Positions 26,202 to 34,508 of a DNA stretch of 64,000 bases are shown piece by piece. The stretch is from Burkholderia cenocepacia (GTDB lineage Bacteria > Pseudomonadota > Gammaproteobacteria > Burkholderiales > Burkholderiaceae): NCBI RefSeq assembly GCF_900446215.1, contig NZ_UAQZ01000001.1, positions 62,001 through 126,000 of the forward strand, written 5' to 3'. How positions within the stretch are numbered: position 1 is the stretch's first letter; every line of letters starts with the position of its first letter. The position numbers and the translations under genes are program-made. The notes under the pieces were generated by a model that saw only the letters and a list, made by a program, of their open reading frames with translations, ran no database searches and had not been told where the DNA came from.

Positions 26202-26840
26202 TCAGCTCGCGATGACGATGAAGGCCGTCAACGCAATCGGGAACAGTGCGAGGCCAAGCAGGCCCAGCGCGCCGTCCGCCGCCATCGTGATCGGCGACAG
26301 GGCGAGCTTGGCGCCCTTGCCGAGTACCGATGGCCGCTCGATGACCTTGACGTCATACTCGTGATTGAACGCCTGCGGGAGTGACGACGGCGTGACGTCG
26401 TTCGGCTGGTAGCGCTTGCCGCTGATCGTACCGCTCTCCGTCAGCTGGTGGCGCTGGTCCTTGAAACCGTCCGCGAGCGCACGCTCGCGAAGCTCGGAGC
26501 CGGGAGGCGCATCCTCGCGCGCAAGCCGCAGCACGTAACGCCCGGAGATCGTATCGCCGTGCGTCTCGAAATCGTCGAAGTCGGTATACAACTTGGGACG
26601 GTAGGGTGCCGTGAGGTTGACGGCGAGGGCCGGCGGCACATCGAAAATGTAGTGATACTGCTTGCCGATCACGACGAGCTTTTTCCCGTCCGCGCTGATC
26701 AGGAACGCCGAGAGCGTTTCCCGGTATTCAGGGTCCTTCATCAGGCGATGGGTGACGGGCCCCAGGTCGGCGCTGGAACAGCCGGCCAGCATGCCGGACG
26801 CCGCCACGGCGGGCAGCGCGAGAAATGTTCTTCTTTTCAT
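26202..26840 (-). CDS. Lipoprotein with C-terminal membrane segment
   Basis: The 212-aa protein starts MKRRTFLALPAVAASG and has the lipobox LAGC with Cys21. The KRR start also resembles a weak twin-arginine signal. The C-terminus is hydrophobic (LGLLGLALFPIALTAFIVIA). The middle is polar and of unknown family. An upstream in-frame ATG would add 14 residues, but the signal peptide fixes the start at 26840. It is the first gene of a two-gene operon with the Sel1-like protein. Confidence 0.7.
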   Translation of the reverse strand: MKRRTFLALPAVAASGMLAGCSSADLGPVTHRLMKDPEYRETLSAFLISADGKKLVVIGKQYHYIFDVPPALAVNLTAPYRPKLYTDFDDFETHGDTISGRYVLRLAREDAPPGSELRERALADGFKDQRHQLTESGTISGKRYQPNDVTPSSLPQAFNHEYDVKVIERPSVLGKGAKLALSPITMAADGALGLLGLALFPIALTAFIVIAS

Positions 26841-27020
26841 GGATGGTGTAATGGTGTTGTTCGTTATTCGGCCAAACCGCATGAATGTCGGGTGAAGCGT
26901 TCGACGAACGCTGCACGGTGACGGCCTTGGACGCGGTTTCGCCGTCCGCTATTCTAGGGATGAAACCGGCAATGCGATACGTGCGGCCGGCATTTCGGCT
27001 GCCACCAGGAGACCAGCACC

Positions 27021-28124
27021 ATGCATCAACCGACCGACCGCCGGGCAACCCTGTTGCGCACGCTCGGCATCCGCGCGCCGATCGTGCAGGCGCCGATGGC
27101 CGGCGTCAGCACGCCGGCGCTGGCCGCCGCCGTCTCGAACGCGGGCGGGCTCGGCTCGCTCGGCGTCGGCGCAACCGATTCCGACGGCGCACGCAAGATG
27201 ATCCGCGACACGCGCGCGCTCACCGACCGGCCGTTCAACATCAACGTGTTCTGCCACCGTCCGGCGCAAGCCGACGCGGCCGTCGAGCGCGCGTGGCTCG
27301 ACTGGCTCGCCCCCGCGTTCCGCGCGTATGGCGCGACGCCGCCTGCATCGCTGTCGGAGATCTACACGAGCTTCGTCGCGGACCACGCGATGCAGGCGAT
27401 GCTCGTCGAGGAAAAGCCGGCGGTCGTCAGCTTCCATTTCGGGTTGCCGTCCGCTGACGTGATCGCCGCGCTCAAGCGCGCGGGCATCACGCTGTTCGCC
27501 ACGGCGACGAATCTCGACGAAGCCCGCCAAGTTGCCGCCGCCGGCATCGACGCGATCGTCGCGCAGGGCATCGAGGCCGGCGGGCATCGCGGCGTGTTCG
27601 ACTCGACCGCGCACGACGATCGCCTCGGCACATTCGCGCTGACGCGCCTGATCGTGGGCGAATGCGCGCTGCCGGTGATCGCCGCCGGCGGCATCATGGA
27701 CGGCGCGGGCATTGCCGCCGCGCTCGCGCTCGGCGCGCAGGCCGCGCAGCTCGGCACCGCGTTCGTCGCGTGCCCGGAGACGTCGATCGACGACGGCTAC
27801 CGCCGCGCGATCCTCGGCGAGGCGGCGCACCGCACCACGTTCACGCACGCGATCTCGGGCCGCGTCGCGCGCGGCATCGCGAACCGGCTGACCGCGCTCG
27901 GCGACGACCCGCGCGCGCCGGCCACGCCTGCGTATCCAATCGCCTACGATGCGGGCAAGGCGCTGCATGCGGCCGCGAAAGCGCAGGGCGAATTCGGTTA
28001 CGGCGCGCAATGGGCGGGGCAGGCGGCGCCGCTGGTCCGCGCGCTGCCGGCGGCCGAGCTGTTCGCGGCGCTCGAACGCGAAACGCGGGCGGCAATCGAG
28101 CGGATGCAGCACGTGCTGGACTGA
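27021..28124 (+). CDS. Nitronate monooxygenase (2-nitropropane dioxygenase family)
   Basis: The 367-aa FMN-dependent TIM-barrel enzyme has [20 protein letters not shown] at the start and the FMN/phosphate-binding [13 protein letters not shown] and [20 protein letters not shown] motifs. The His of GGHRG is the family's catalytic residue. It oxidises alkyl nitronates such as propionate-3-nitronate to keto acids and nitrite, or acts as a quinone reductase. CCAGGAGACCAGCACC precedes the ATG. It is divergent from the lipoprotein operon. Confidence 0.9.
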   Translation: MHQPTDRRATLLRTLGIRAPIVQAPMAGVSTPALAAAVSNAGGLGSLGVGATDSDGARKMIRDTRALTDRPFNINVFCHRPAQADAAVERAWLDWLAPAFRAYGATPPASLSEIYTSFVADHAMQAMLVEEKPAVVSFHFGLPSADVIAALKRAGITLFATATNLDEARQVAAAGIDAIVAQGIEAGGHRGVFDSTAHDDRLGTFALTRLIVGECALPVIAAGGIMDGAGIAAALALGAQAAQLGTAFVACPETSIDDGYRRAILGEAAHRTTFTHAISGRVARGIANRLTALGDDPRAPATPAYPIAYDAGKALHAAAKAQGEFGYGAQWAGQAAPLVRALPAAELFAALERETRAAIERMQHVLD

Positions 28125-28149
28125 TCGCCTGCCGCGGATGTGCAATGTT

Positions 28150-28176
28150 CTGTATCCGCGCCGCGCGCGGATACAG
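28150..28176. promoter_or_regulatory. Perfect 12-bp-arm palindrome upstream of the GFA gene
   Basis: CTGTATCCGCGC-CGC-GCGCGGATACAG is exactly symmetric, and a further half-site TGCGATACA follows. A TATAAA -10-like box lies at 28206-28211 before the GFA start at 28240. It could be an operator of TetR/GntR type or a terminator of the preceding gene; the extra half-site favours an operator. Confidence 0.5.
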
Positions 28177-28239
28177 TGCGATACAACGCCCGCGCGCGGC
28201 TTCGCTATAAAGCAGGCATGACCTCTTTCGGAGCCCGTC

Positions 28240-28611
28240 ATGTCTGCCACCTGGTTCAAAGGGTCCTGCCATTGCGGGGCCGTCAAGTTCGAAGTCACGG
28301 CGGCCATTGCGCCGGCCGTCCGCTGCAACTGCAGCCTGTGCCGCCGGCGCGGCGCGCTGATGAGCCCGATGTTCGCCGCCGCCAACCTGACGATCGTCGA
28401 AGGCGAGGGCGCGCTGACCTGCTATCAGTTCAACACGCACACGGCCCGTCACTATTTCTGCAGCCGGTGCGGCGTCTATCCGTTCCACCAGACCCGCAAG
28501 GACCCGGCATGCTGGCGCGTCAATCTCGGCTGCCTCGACGGCGTCGATCCCTATGCGCTCGACGCGACGATCGCCGATGGGGCGAGCCTCTCGGTCGTGG
28601 AGGACGCATGA
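28240..28611 (+). CDS. GFA-family zinc protein (S-(hydroxymethyl)glutathione synthase-like)
   Basis: The 123-aa protein has the Cys pattern of the GFA/CENP-V fold: GSCHCG (Cys10, Cys12), CNCSLCRRRG (29, 31, 34) and FCSRCGVYPFH (two more). These Cys bind structural and catalytic zinc. Family members are annotated as glutathione-dependent formaldehyde-activating enzymes, but most activities are unproven. Its stop overlaps the start of a 42-codon gene by 4 bp. Confidence 0.88.
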   Translation: MSATWFKGSCHCGAVKFEVTAAIAPAVRCNCSLCRRRGALMSPMFAAANLTIVEGEGALTCYQFNTHTARHYFCSRCGVYPFHQTRKDPACWRVNLGCLDGVDPYALDATIADGASLSVVEDA

Positions 28612-28736
28612 AACGCTGGCTGATGATCCTGCTGTTTGCCGCGGGCGGGCTCGCGACCGAAATCGCGCATCCGGTGCAGTGCACGTTACTGTCGGTCAGC
28701 CGTCAGCCAACCGGCAAGCGCCGCGAGCCGGGCTGA
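28608..28736 (+). CDS. 42-residue peptide with a hydrophobic N-terminus
   Basis: The ATG overlaps the GFA stop (ATGA) and GTGGAGGACGC precedes it, so translation is probably coupled. The product MKRWLMILLFAAGGLATEIA... looks like a signal peptide or single membrane anchor with a basic tail ending GKRREPG. Function unknown. It is short, and support is position plus ribosome-binding site. Confidence 0.5.
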   Translation: MKRWLMILLFAAGGLATEIAHPVQCTLLSVSRQPTGKRREPG

Positions 28737-28789
28737 GCGAGCGCGGCGCGCGTCAGCCGATCGAGACCGATTATCATGCCTCCGATAAA

Positions 28790-28801
28790 ATCGCATGCGA
28801 T
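28790..28801. promoter_or_regulatory. OhrR operator candidate and -10 box at the ohrR promoter
   Basis: The perfect 12-bp palindrome ATCGCATGCGAT directly precedes a TATAAT -10 box (28803-28808), so it would block RNA polymerase. The same 12-mer occurs in front of ohr at 31944. This fits autoregulation. Confidence 0.7.
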
Positions 28802-28846
28802 ATATAATGCGTTGTCTGCGACCGTTCGCGTCGCTGGAGGAAGTCC

Positions 28847-29302
28847 ATGAAACCGACCGAAACCCCGTCGCCCGCCGCGCCGAAGCTGTCCGAGTTCCTG
28901 TGCTTTGCGATCTACTCGGCGAACCTTGCGTTCGGCAAGGCGTACAAGCCGATCCTCGACGAGCTCGGCCTCACGTATACGCAGTACATCACGATCATTG
29001 CGCTGTGGGAGCAGGACAACCAGACCGTCGGCCAGCTCGGCGAGAAGCTGTTCCTCGAATCCAACACGCTGACGCCGATCCTGAAGAAGCTCGAGGCAAT
29101 GGGCTACCTGGAGCGGCACCGTGATCCGTCCGACGAACGCCAGGTGCTCGTCAGCCTGACGAAAAGCGGCCGCCGCGTGCGCGAGAAGGGGCTCGACATG
29201 AACCTCGTCGAAGCCACCGGGCTGAAGCCGGACGAATTCGCGAAAGTGCAGAAGGCGATCGTCACGTTGCGCGGCAACCTGATCCGGTCGACCGAAGCAT
29301 AA
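28847..29302 (+). CDS. ohrR: OhrR, MarR-family organic-peroxide-sensing repressor
   Basis: The 151-aa winged-helix protein has the OhrR-typical N-terminus LSEFLCFAIYSANLAFGKAYK with the sensing Cys19, then the DNA-recognition helix region (LFLESNTLTPILKKLEAMGYL) and the wing (RHRDPSDERQVLVSLT). Oxidation of this Cys by organic hydroperoxides releases DNA. It is separated from its likely target ohr by about 2.5 kb, an unusual distance, but the shared operator supports the link. Confidence 0.88.
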   Translation: MKPTETPSPAAPKLSEFLCFAIYSANLAFGKAYKPILDELGLTYTQYITIIALWEQDNQTVGQLGEKLFLESNTLTPILKKLEAMGYLERHRDPSDERQVLVSLTKSGRRVREKGLDMNLVEATGLKPDEFAKVQKAIVTLRGNLIRSTEA

Positions 29303-29322
29303 GAACGCTCAGGCCCGGCCAA

Positions 29323-29349
29323 CGGCCGGCGCGGGAATCGCGCCGGCCG
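29323..29349. terminator. Perfect 11-bp-arm hairpin between convergent ohrR and acetyltransferase genes
   Basis: CGGCCGGCGCG-GGAAT-CGCGCCGGCCG occupies the short gap between two convergent stop codons. No T-tract is present on either strand. Confidence 0.5.
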
Positions 29350-29354
29350 CGTTG

Positions 29355-30071
29355 TCACGTGTGCGCGTCGCCCAGCACCAGCAGGTGCATCTCGCGACGG
29401 ACGACGAAACCGAGCGCGAGATAGCGCTCGATCGCCACCTGGTTCGTCGTGAGGACGTGCAGGAACGGCGTCTCCGCACGCGCGCTGATCGTCGCGATCA
29501 ACGACCGGATCAACCGCGCGGCCAGCCCTTGCCGCCGAAACGCGGCGTCCACGCAGACGGCGCTGATCTCGGTATACCCTTCGACCTGCATCCGCTGGCC
29601 GGCCATCGCGGCCAGCCGGCCTTCGCTGCGCACGCCGATGTAGTGGCCAAGCTCGAACGTGCGCGGGCCGAACGGGCCCGGCTGCGCGGCGGCGGCTAGC
29701 GCGAGCATGTCCGGCACGTCGGCTGCGCCGAGCGGAACGGGTTCCGCTTCGTGCGCCGCGTCCAAGGTTCCTTGCCAGGTCATTTGAAGCAACGTCGCGC
29801 GCCGGATCGCCGACAGGCTCGCCGGCGCCTCGATCTCGTCCGGCGTGACGAGCGCCGCCGGCCCGTGTGCGGCGATCAGCTCGCACAGCGCGTCGAACGA
29901 CGCCGGGCTCGTGTCGTCGATCGCGGCAAACGGCGCGATGGCCGTCGGGAACCGCCGCGCGCGACCCTCGCCAAGCGCAAAGCGGCGCTGCCGGCCCGTG
30001 AGCGCATGCCAGACGACCCGGTCGAGCACGTGCGCATCGGCTGTCGCGTTTCCGGTCATGGCGTCCGGCAT
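29355..30071 (-). CDS. GNAT-family N-acetyltransferase (FR47-like)
   Basis: The 238-aa protein has a C-terminal GNAT domain (about 125-235). TEISAVCVDAAFRRQGLAARLIRSL is the beta4/acetyl-CoA-binding motif A, and FLHVLTTNQVAIERYLALGF is motif B. The N-terminal half (about 1-110) resembles the partner domain of FR47-like acetyltransferases. Substrate unknown. The start could be 30071 or the internal ATG 12 nt downstream. Confidence 0.85.
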   Translation of the reverse strand: MPDAMTGNATADAHVLDRVVWHALTGRQRRFALGEGRARRFPTAIAPFAAIDDTSPASFDALCELIAAHGPAALVTPDEIEAPASLSAIRRATLLQMTWQGTLDAAHEAEPVPLGAADVPDMLALAAAAQPGPFGPRTFELGHYIGVRSEGRLAAMAGQRMQVEGYTEISAVCVDAAFRRQGLAARLIRSLIATISARAETPFLHVLTTNQVAIERYLALGFVVRREMHLLVLGDAHT

Positions 30072-30164
30072 CGGCGGCTCCTTGGTGGAAGATGGGGAGC
30101 CGCACAGAATAATCCCGGACAGGGCGAACGGGTAGCGCTGGCGATACGGTCCGGGACAATACCA

Positions 30165-30200
30165 ATAAAAAAGCGCACGCGATTACATCGCATGCGCTTT
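30165..30200 (-). terminator. Rho-independent terminator of the DUF4148 gene
   Basis: Read on the minus strand, AAAGCGCATGCGA and TCGCGTGCGCTTT form a 13-bp stem with one G-U pair and a 5-nt loop, followed by a run of T (TTTTTTATT). It lies 40 bp after the stop at 30240. Confidence 0.8.
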
Positions 30201-30239
30201 ATATGGCAGAGGTCGGCGAGTGAATTCGCCGTACCGCGC

Positions 30240-30569
30240 TCAATGGCCGAAATAGATCGAGCGCTCGGCGGTGCGCACCGTGTTGCGGCTGCCGGACTGC
30301 GTGGCGCCGCCGGCATCGCTGCCGTAACCGGCTGCCTGCGTGTCGGCCGCGACGGCACCGTGGTCGCGAATCCGGTTCAGCGCCGCCTGGATATTGTCCG
30401 GATAGTTCGGATCGTTGGGACGATTCGGCTGGTAGCCGGCTTGCTGCAGCGCGGCCAGTTCCGCACGCACCTGCGCACGCGTGACGGTGCTTTCACTTGC
30501 AAAAGCCGGCGCGGCGACGGCGGCCGACACGGCAACGAGAACGGTGGCAATCAGTTGGGTCTTCATCAT
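30240..30569 (-). CDS. DUF4148 protein, copy 1
   Basis: The 109-aa exported protein has a signal peptide (LIATVLVAVSAAVAAPAFA). The DUF4148 core TRAQVRAELAALQQAGYQP and YPDNIQAALNRI follows, and the protein ends ERSIYFGH. DUF4148 proteins are small periplasmic proteins common in Burkholderiales, function unknown. It is the last of three tandem paralogues and is followed by a clear terminator. Two consecutive ATG codons open the frame. Confidence 0.88.
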   Translation of the reverse strand: MMKTQLIATVLVAVSAAVAAPAFASESTVTRAQVRAELAALQQAGYQPNRPNDPNYPDNIQAALNRIRDHGAVAADTQAAGYGSDAGGATQSGSRNTVRTAERSIYFGH

Positions 30570-30642
30570 TTACCTCGACAGGATTCGGGAATTCGGGAGT
30601 TGTGCACCACACGCCGACTATCGGCGTCGTTCGCGCGTTCGT

Positions 30643-30972
30643 TCAATGACCGAAGTAGATCGAGCGTTCGGCGATTCGCGTCGCCGGCCGGCTGCCCGAC
30701 TGCGTAACAGCGGCGGCATCGCTGCCGTAGCCGGATGCCGACGTATCGGCCGCCACCGCGGGACTCGCGTGAATGCGCGTCAATGCGGCCTGCAGATCGT
30801 CCGGGTAGTGCGGATCGTTCGCGCGGCCCGGCCGATAACCGGCTTGTGCCAACTGGACGAGCTCGGCGCGTACCTGGGCGCGGGACACGACGGCTTCGTC
30901 GGCGAACGCCGGTGCGGCGGCGGAAGCGGAAACAGCAACGAGAAGGGCAGCGATCAGGCGGGTTTTCATCAT
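30643..30972 (-). CDS. DUF4148 protein, copy 2
   Basis: The 109-aa exported paralogue has signal peptide LIAALLVAVSASAAAPAFA, core SRAQVRAELVQLAQAGYRP with YPDDLQAALTRI, and the shared ending ERSIYFGH. The 73-bp gap to copy 1 is typical for tandem duplicates. I start it at the ATG pair near 30972; an upstream in-frame extension of 15 codons is not conserved between copies. Confidence 0.88.
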   Translation of the reverse strand: MMKTRLIAALLVAVSASAAAPAFADEAVVSRAQVRAELVQLAQAGYRPGRANDPHYPDDLQAALTRIHASPAVAADTSASGYGSDAAAVTQSGSRPATRIAERSIYFGH

Positions 30973-31032
30973 GCACCTCGACAAAATGGAATCAGCGATA
31001 AAGGGAATCAGGTTCACGTACCGGGCGGGCGC

Positions 31033-31359
31033 TCAGTGACCGAAGTACACCGAGCGCTCGGCCACGCTGACGACATGCCGGCGGCCGGATTGCGTCGCGG
31101 TGTCACCGTTGCCGCCGTAGCCGGCCGCCGGTGCGTTGGCCGCGACGGCATCGTCGGCGCGGATCTGCGTCAGCGCGGCTTGCAGATCGTTCGGGTAGGT
31201 CGCGTCGGTCGCGCGGTTCAGCGGATAGCCGACGTGTTGAAGCTGCGCGAGTTCGGCGCGTACCTGCGCACGCGTCACGGTGGCTTCATTGGCAAACGCC
31301 GGAGCGGCAACGGCAGACGAAACAGCAACGAGAAGGGCAGCGATCAGTTGGACTTTCAT
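31033..31359 (-). CDS. DUF4148 protein, copy 3
   Basis: The 108-aa exported paralogue has signal peptide LIAALLVAVSSAVAAPAFA, core TRAQVRAELAQLQHVGYPL with YPNDLQAALTQI, and the ending ERSVYFGH. GAGGTGAAAAAA precedes ATG 31359; a GTG three codons upstream is a weaker start. It is the first gene of the tandem set and lies just downstream of ohr, so read-through from the peroxide-inducible promoter is possible. Confidence 0.88.
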   Translation of the reverse strand: MKVQLIAALLVAVSSAVAAPAFANEATVTRAQVRAELAQLQHVGYPLNRATDATYPNDLQAALTQIRADDAVAANAPAAGYGGNGDTATQSGRRHVVSVAERSVYFGH

Positions 31360-31427
31360 TTTTTTCACCTCGATGGAAAAGGAATCGGGAATTCGGGAGG
31401 GCGGCGCTCGGCCGCCCGATGCAACGC

Positions 31428-31847
31428 TCAGGCGATCCGGATGTCGACGTCGATGTTGCCGCGCGTCGCCTTCGAATACGGGCAGGTCTGATGCGCAGCG
31501 TCGACGATGCGTTGCGCGACGTCGCGCTCGAGCCCCGGCACGCTCACGTTCAGCCGGGCCTGCAGGAAGTACGCGTTACCCGCCGTGCCGAGATCCACTT
31601 CGGCGTCGACCGCGAGATCGGCCGGCAGCGTCACCTTCGCGGCGCGCGCCGCAAGCTGCATCGCGCCGATGAAGCAGGCCGACCAGCCGGCCGCGAACAG
31701 TTGCTCCGGGTTGGTGCCGGTGCCGGCGCTGCCCGGCGACGACAACTGGATGTCGAGGCGGCCGTCGGAACTGCGCGCGGCGCCGTCGCGGCCCCCGGAA
31801 GTCGTATGCGTCTTGCCCGTGTACAGCACTTTCTCGATCTTGCTCAT
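31428..31847 (-). CDS. ohr: Ohr, organic hydroperoxide resistance protein
   Basis: The 139-aa OsmC/Ohr-family thiol peroxidase has the two redox Cys in WSACFIGAMQ and HQTCPYSKATRGN, and LYTGKTHTTSGGRDG at the N-terminus. It reduces organic hydroperoxides using lipoylated proteins. GGAGCAA upstream favours the second of two adjacent ATGs. Two candidate OhrR sites lie 40 and 97 bp upstream. Confidence 0.93.
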   Translation of the reverse strand: MSKIEKVLYTGKTHTTSGGRDGAARSSDGRLDIQLSSPGSAGTGTNPEQLFAAGWSACFIGAMQLAARAAKVTLPADLAVDAEVDLGTAGNAYFLQARLNVSVPGLERDVAQRIVDAAHQTCPYSKATRGNIDVDIRIA

Positions 31848-31886
31848 CATTTGCTCCGTCGGTTGGTTTGTCTCAGATGCGATTCG

Positions 31887-31898
31887 ATCGCATGCGAC
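31887..31898. promoter_or_regulatory. Second OhrR site (11 of 12 bases)
   Basis: ATCGCATGCGAC lies 40 bp before the ohr start. It differs in one base from the perfect palindrome at 31944. Confidence 0.55.
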
Positions 31899-31943
31899 GC
31901 AGTTTCCGCCTGACGGCCACCCACGTCAAGCGGATTCGATTAA

Positions 31944-31955
31944 ATCGCATGCGAT
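31944..31955. promoter_or_regulatory. OhrR operator candidate upstream of ohr
   Basis: The perfect palindrome ATCGCATGCGAT, within AAATCGCATGCGATATT, is identical to the copy at the ohrR promoter. The 397-bp gap (31848-32244) also contains the promoter of the divergent transporter gene; I see no other gene there. Confidence 0.7.
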
Positions 31956-32244
31956 ATTTTGTATTTCAATGTATCCGGATCGTGTAGCGCCTCGCGGGAC
32001 AAGGCTTTCCGGCGATTCGGCATCGATTGCCGGGCATCGACGAACGGCGACCGATTCCGGAAAGGCGGCGGGAGAGCAGGGTAGCCCGCCGATCGATGTT
32101 TCCAGAAAGCGAACAGGCTCCTTGTCATTATTTCGCTTTCTACAACGCACCGTCTCTTCTAACCTTGCCGGACCCGATCGCGAGCGGCCCACCCACGGCC
32201 AGCGCTTGCACGGACAACGAGCACATTCGAAACGGAGACATTAC

Positions 32245-33564
32245 GTGTCGCGCGCCAGCCCTCTTGCAACGGCCACGGATTCCCGGCCGACCGGAACCCT
32301 CGCGAACCTGCGGTCCATCTTCAGCGGATCGGTAGGCAACCTCATCGAGTATTACGACTGGTACGTCTATTCGGCGTTTTCGCTGTACTTCGCGAAGGCG
32401 TTCTTTCCGAACGGCAACCTGACCGTGCAATTGCTGAACACGGCGGCCATCTTTGCCGTCGGTTTCATCATGCGTCCGATCGGCGGGTGGCTCGTCGGCA
32501 TGTACGCGGATCGCAAGGGGCGCAAGGCCGCGCTGCTCGTGTCGGTGCTCGCCATGTGCATCGGCTCGCTGATCATCGGGCTGACACCCGGCTACGACAC
32601 CATCGGCATCGCCGCGCCCGTGCTGCTGGTCATGGCGCGGCTGCTGCAAGGGCTGAGCCTCGGCGGCGAGTACGCCAGTTCGGCGACCTATCTGAGCGAG
32701 ATGGCCGCCCCATCCAGCCGCGGTTTCTATTCGAGCTTCCTGTTCGCGACGCTGTCGCTCGGCCAGTTGCTCGCGATGGGCGTCCTCGTGGTGCTGCAGC
32801 AGTTCTTCCTGACCACCGCGCAGCTCGAAAGCTGGGGATGGCGCATCCCGTTCCTGCTCGGATCGCTGCTCGCCTGCAGCGCGATCTTCCTGCGCAGCAA
32901 CATGAAGGAAACGGCCTCGTTCGAGCAGCATCGCCAGAGCAAGCGTCGCCACGCGTCGCTCGCCGACCTGTTTCGCCACAAGCGCGAATGCCTGATCGTC
33001 GCCGGCCTGACGCTCGGCGGCACGGTGGCCTTCTATGCGTACACGACGTACATGCAGAAGTTCCTCGTCAACAGCGCGGGGATGAGCAAGGCCGACGCGT
33101 CGATGGTCTCCGTGCTCAGCCTGCTTGCGTTCGTCGCGATGCAGCCGATCTTCGGCAGCCTGTCCGATCGCATCGGCCGTCGTCCGCTGCTGATCGCGTT
33201 CGGCATCCTCGGCACGCTGTGCACGGTGCCGATTTTCCAGGCGCTGCGCGGGGTCCAGACGACCGGCAGCGCGCTGGCGCTGATCATCGGCGCGCTGCTG
33301 ATCGTCAGCCTGTATTCGTCGGTCAGCGCGGTGGCCAAGGCCGAGCTGTTCCCGGTCGGCGTGCGTGCGCTGGGCGTGGGGCTGCCTTACGCGATCACCG
33401 TCTCGCTGTTCGGCGGCACGGCCGAGTATGTCGCGCTATGGATGAAGAGCATCGGACACGAAGCGTGGTTCTTCTACTACGTGTCGGGATGCGTGCTCGT
33501 GTCGTTGCTCTGCTACCTGTGGATGCCCGACCCGAAGCGCGTCTCGCGCATCGACGAAGCCTGA
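32245..33564 (+). CDS. MHS-family MFS transporter (organic acid:H+ symporter)
   Basis: The 439-aa protein has 12 transmembrane segments and the metabolite:H+ symporter hallmarks: VGNLIEYYDWYVYSAFSLYF at the start, MRPIGGWLVGMYADRKGRKAA, and the QGLSLGGEYASSATYL motif. Relatives carry alpha-ketoglutarate, citrate, shikimate or proline/betaine. The start is the GTG at 32245 after CGGAGACATTAC; no ATG exists nearby in frame. It is divergent from ohr and may belong with the 2-hydroxyacid dehydrogenase gene beyond the LysR. Confidence 0.9.
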   Translation: MSRASPLATATDSRPTGTLANLRSIFSGSVGNLIEYYDWYVYSAFSLYFAKAFFPNGNLTVQLLNTAAIFAVGFIMRPIGGWLVGMYADRKGRKAALLVSVLAMCIGSLIIGLTPGYDTIGIAAPVLLVMARLLQGLSLGGEYASSATYLSEMAAPSSRGFYSSFLFATLSLGQLLAMGVLVVLQQFFLTTAQLESWGWRIPFLLGSLLACSAIFLRSNMKETASFEQHRQSKRRHASLADLFRHKRECLIVAGLTLGGTVAFYAYTTYMQKFLVNSAGMSKADASMVSVLSLLAFVAMQPIFGSLSDRIGRRPLLIAFGILGTLCTVPIFQALRGVQTTGSALALIIGALLIVSLYSSVSAVAKAELFPVGVRALGVGLPYAITVSLFGGTAEYVALWMKSIGHEAWFFYYVSGCVLVSLLCYLWMPDPKRVSRIDEA

Positions 33565-33583
33565 CGGCCACGCGCCCGTTCCC

Positions 33584-33611
33584 GGCCGCCCGCGCGTGAC
33601 GCGCGGCGGCC
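33584..33611. terminator. Hairpin between convergent transporter and LysR genes
   Basis: GGCCGCCCGCGCG and CGCGCGGCGGCC form a 12-bp stem with one bulge and a 3-nt centre. It lies just after the transporter stop and ends 10 bp from the LysR stop. Confidence 0.5.
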
Positions 33612-33620
33612 AATCGCGCA

Positions 33621-34508
33621 TCAGCGGAAATCCGCATACTGCCGCACCAGCGACAGCATCGACGGTATCAACCCGCGCACGTCGCCGCGACGCCACTGGA
33701 ACGCATACTGAAGCGGCGTCAGCGGCGGCTCGCTCGTCAGTTCGACGAGATCGCCGCCCAGGCGCGCACGCGCCCAGTCGACCGGCAGGAAGCCGATGCC
33801 GACGCCTTCACTCAACATCCCGGCCACCGCGCTCCAGTTGTTGCACGCGATCCGGCGCGCATGATTGATCCCGCATGCCAGCAGCCAGTCGTCGAGAATG
33901 CGCGTCACGCCCGAACCGGACGGCAGCAGTACCAGCGCATGACGGGCGATCAGCGCCGGCGTCAGATCGCGTTCGCTGCCGACCAGCGTCTCGGCCGCCA
34001 TCCACGCGAACCGCGCTTCCGCCACCGGCTGCGACATCACGCTGCCGCGCGACGAACGGCCGGCGATCACCGCGAAATCCAGCTCGCCGGCGTCGACTTT
34101 CTCCTCCAGCGCCGCGCCCACGTCGACATACGGCTCGAGCGCCAGCTTCGGATGCAGCTTCTGGACCGCCGCGACGAAGCGCGGCAGCCACGTCAGCGCC
34201 GACAACTCGCCGACGCCGAAGCGCAGCCGGCCGCTCAACCCTTCGTCCCGCGCGACCGATTCCTGCAACGCGGCGACGGACTCGAGCACCCGCACCACGG
34301 CGGGCAGCAACGCCTCGCCGTCGTCGGTCAGCACGGCACGATGGCCGCTGCGGTCGAACAGCGTGCGCTCGACCACCTGTTCGAGTTCGTTGATGCGCTT
34401 GGACAACGACGACACCGACAGATGGAGCCGTTGCGCGGCGGTCGAGAAGTTGGCGCAGGTCGCCGCCCAGTAAAACGCGTCGAGTTGCTTGAGAGTCGGA
34501 GTCGCCAT
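33621..34508 (-). CDS. LysR-family transcriptional regulator
   Basis: The 295-aa protein has a winged HTH at residues 1-62 (LKQLDAFYWAATCANFSTAA ... SVSSLSKRINELEQVVERTLF) and an effector domain beginning near residue 90 (LSGRLRFGVGELSALTWLP). It is divergent from the FMN-dependent dehydrogenase gene (103-bp gap), which is the expected target. The gap holds TTCCTTGGAA and a repeated TATCGCTTTT motif that could be its binding region. Confidence 0.9.
   Translation of the reverse strand: MATPTLKQLDAFYWAATCANFSTAAQRLHLSVSSLSKRINELEQVVERTLFDRSGHRAVLTDDGEALLPAVVRVLESVAALQESVARDEGLSGRLRFGVGELSALTWLPRFVAAVQKLHPKLALEPYVDVGAALEEKVDAGELDFAVIAGRSSRGSVMSQPVAEARFAWMAAETLVGSERDLTPALIARHALVLLPSGSGVTRILDDWLLACGINHARRIACNNWSAVAGMLSEGVGIGFLPVDWARARLGGDLVELTSEPPLTPLQYAFQWRRGDVRGLIPSMLSLVRQYADFR

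Noticed and set aside
30188-30200. ATCGCATGCG inside the hairpin at 30165-30200 as a further OhrR site
   Set aside because: Only 10 of 12 bases match, and the sequence is fully explained as the stem of a rho-independent terminator.
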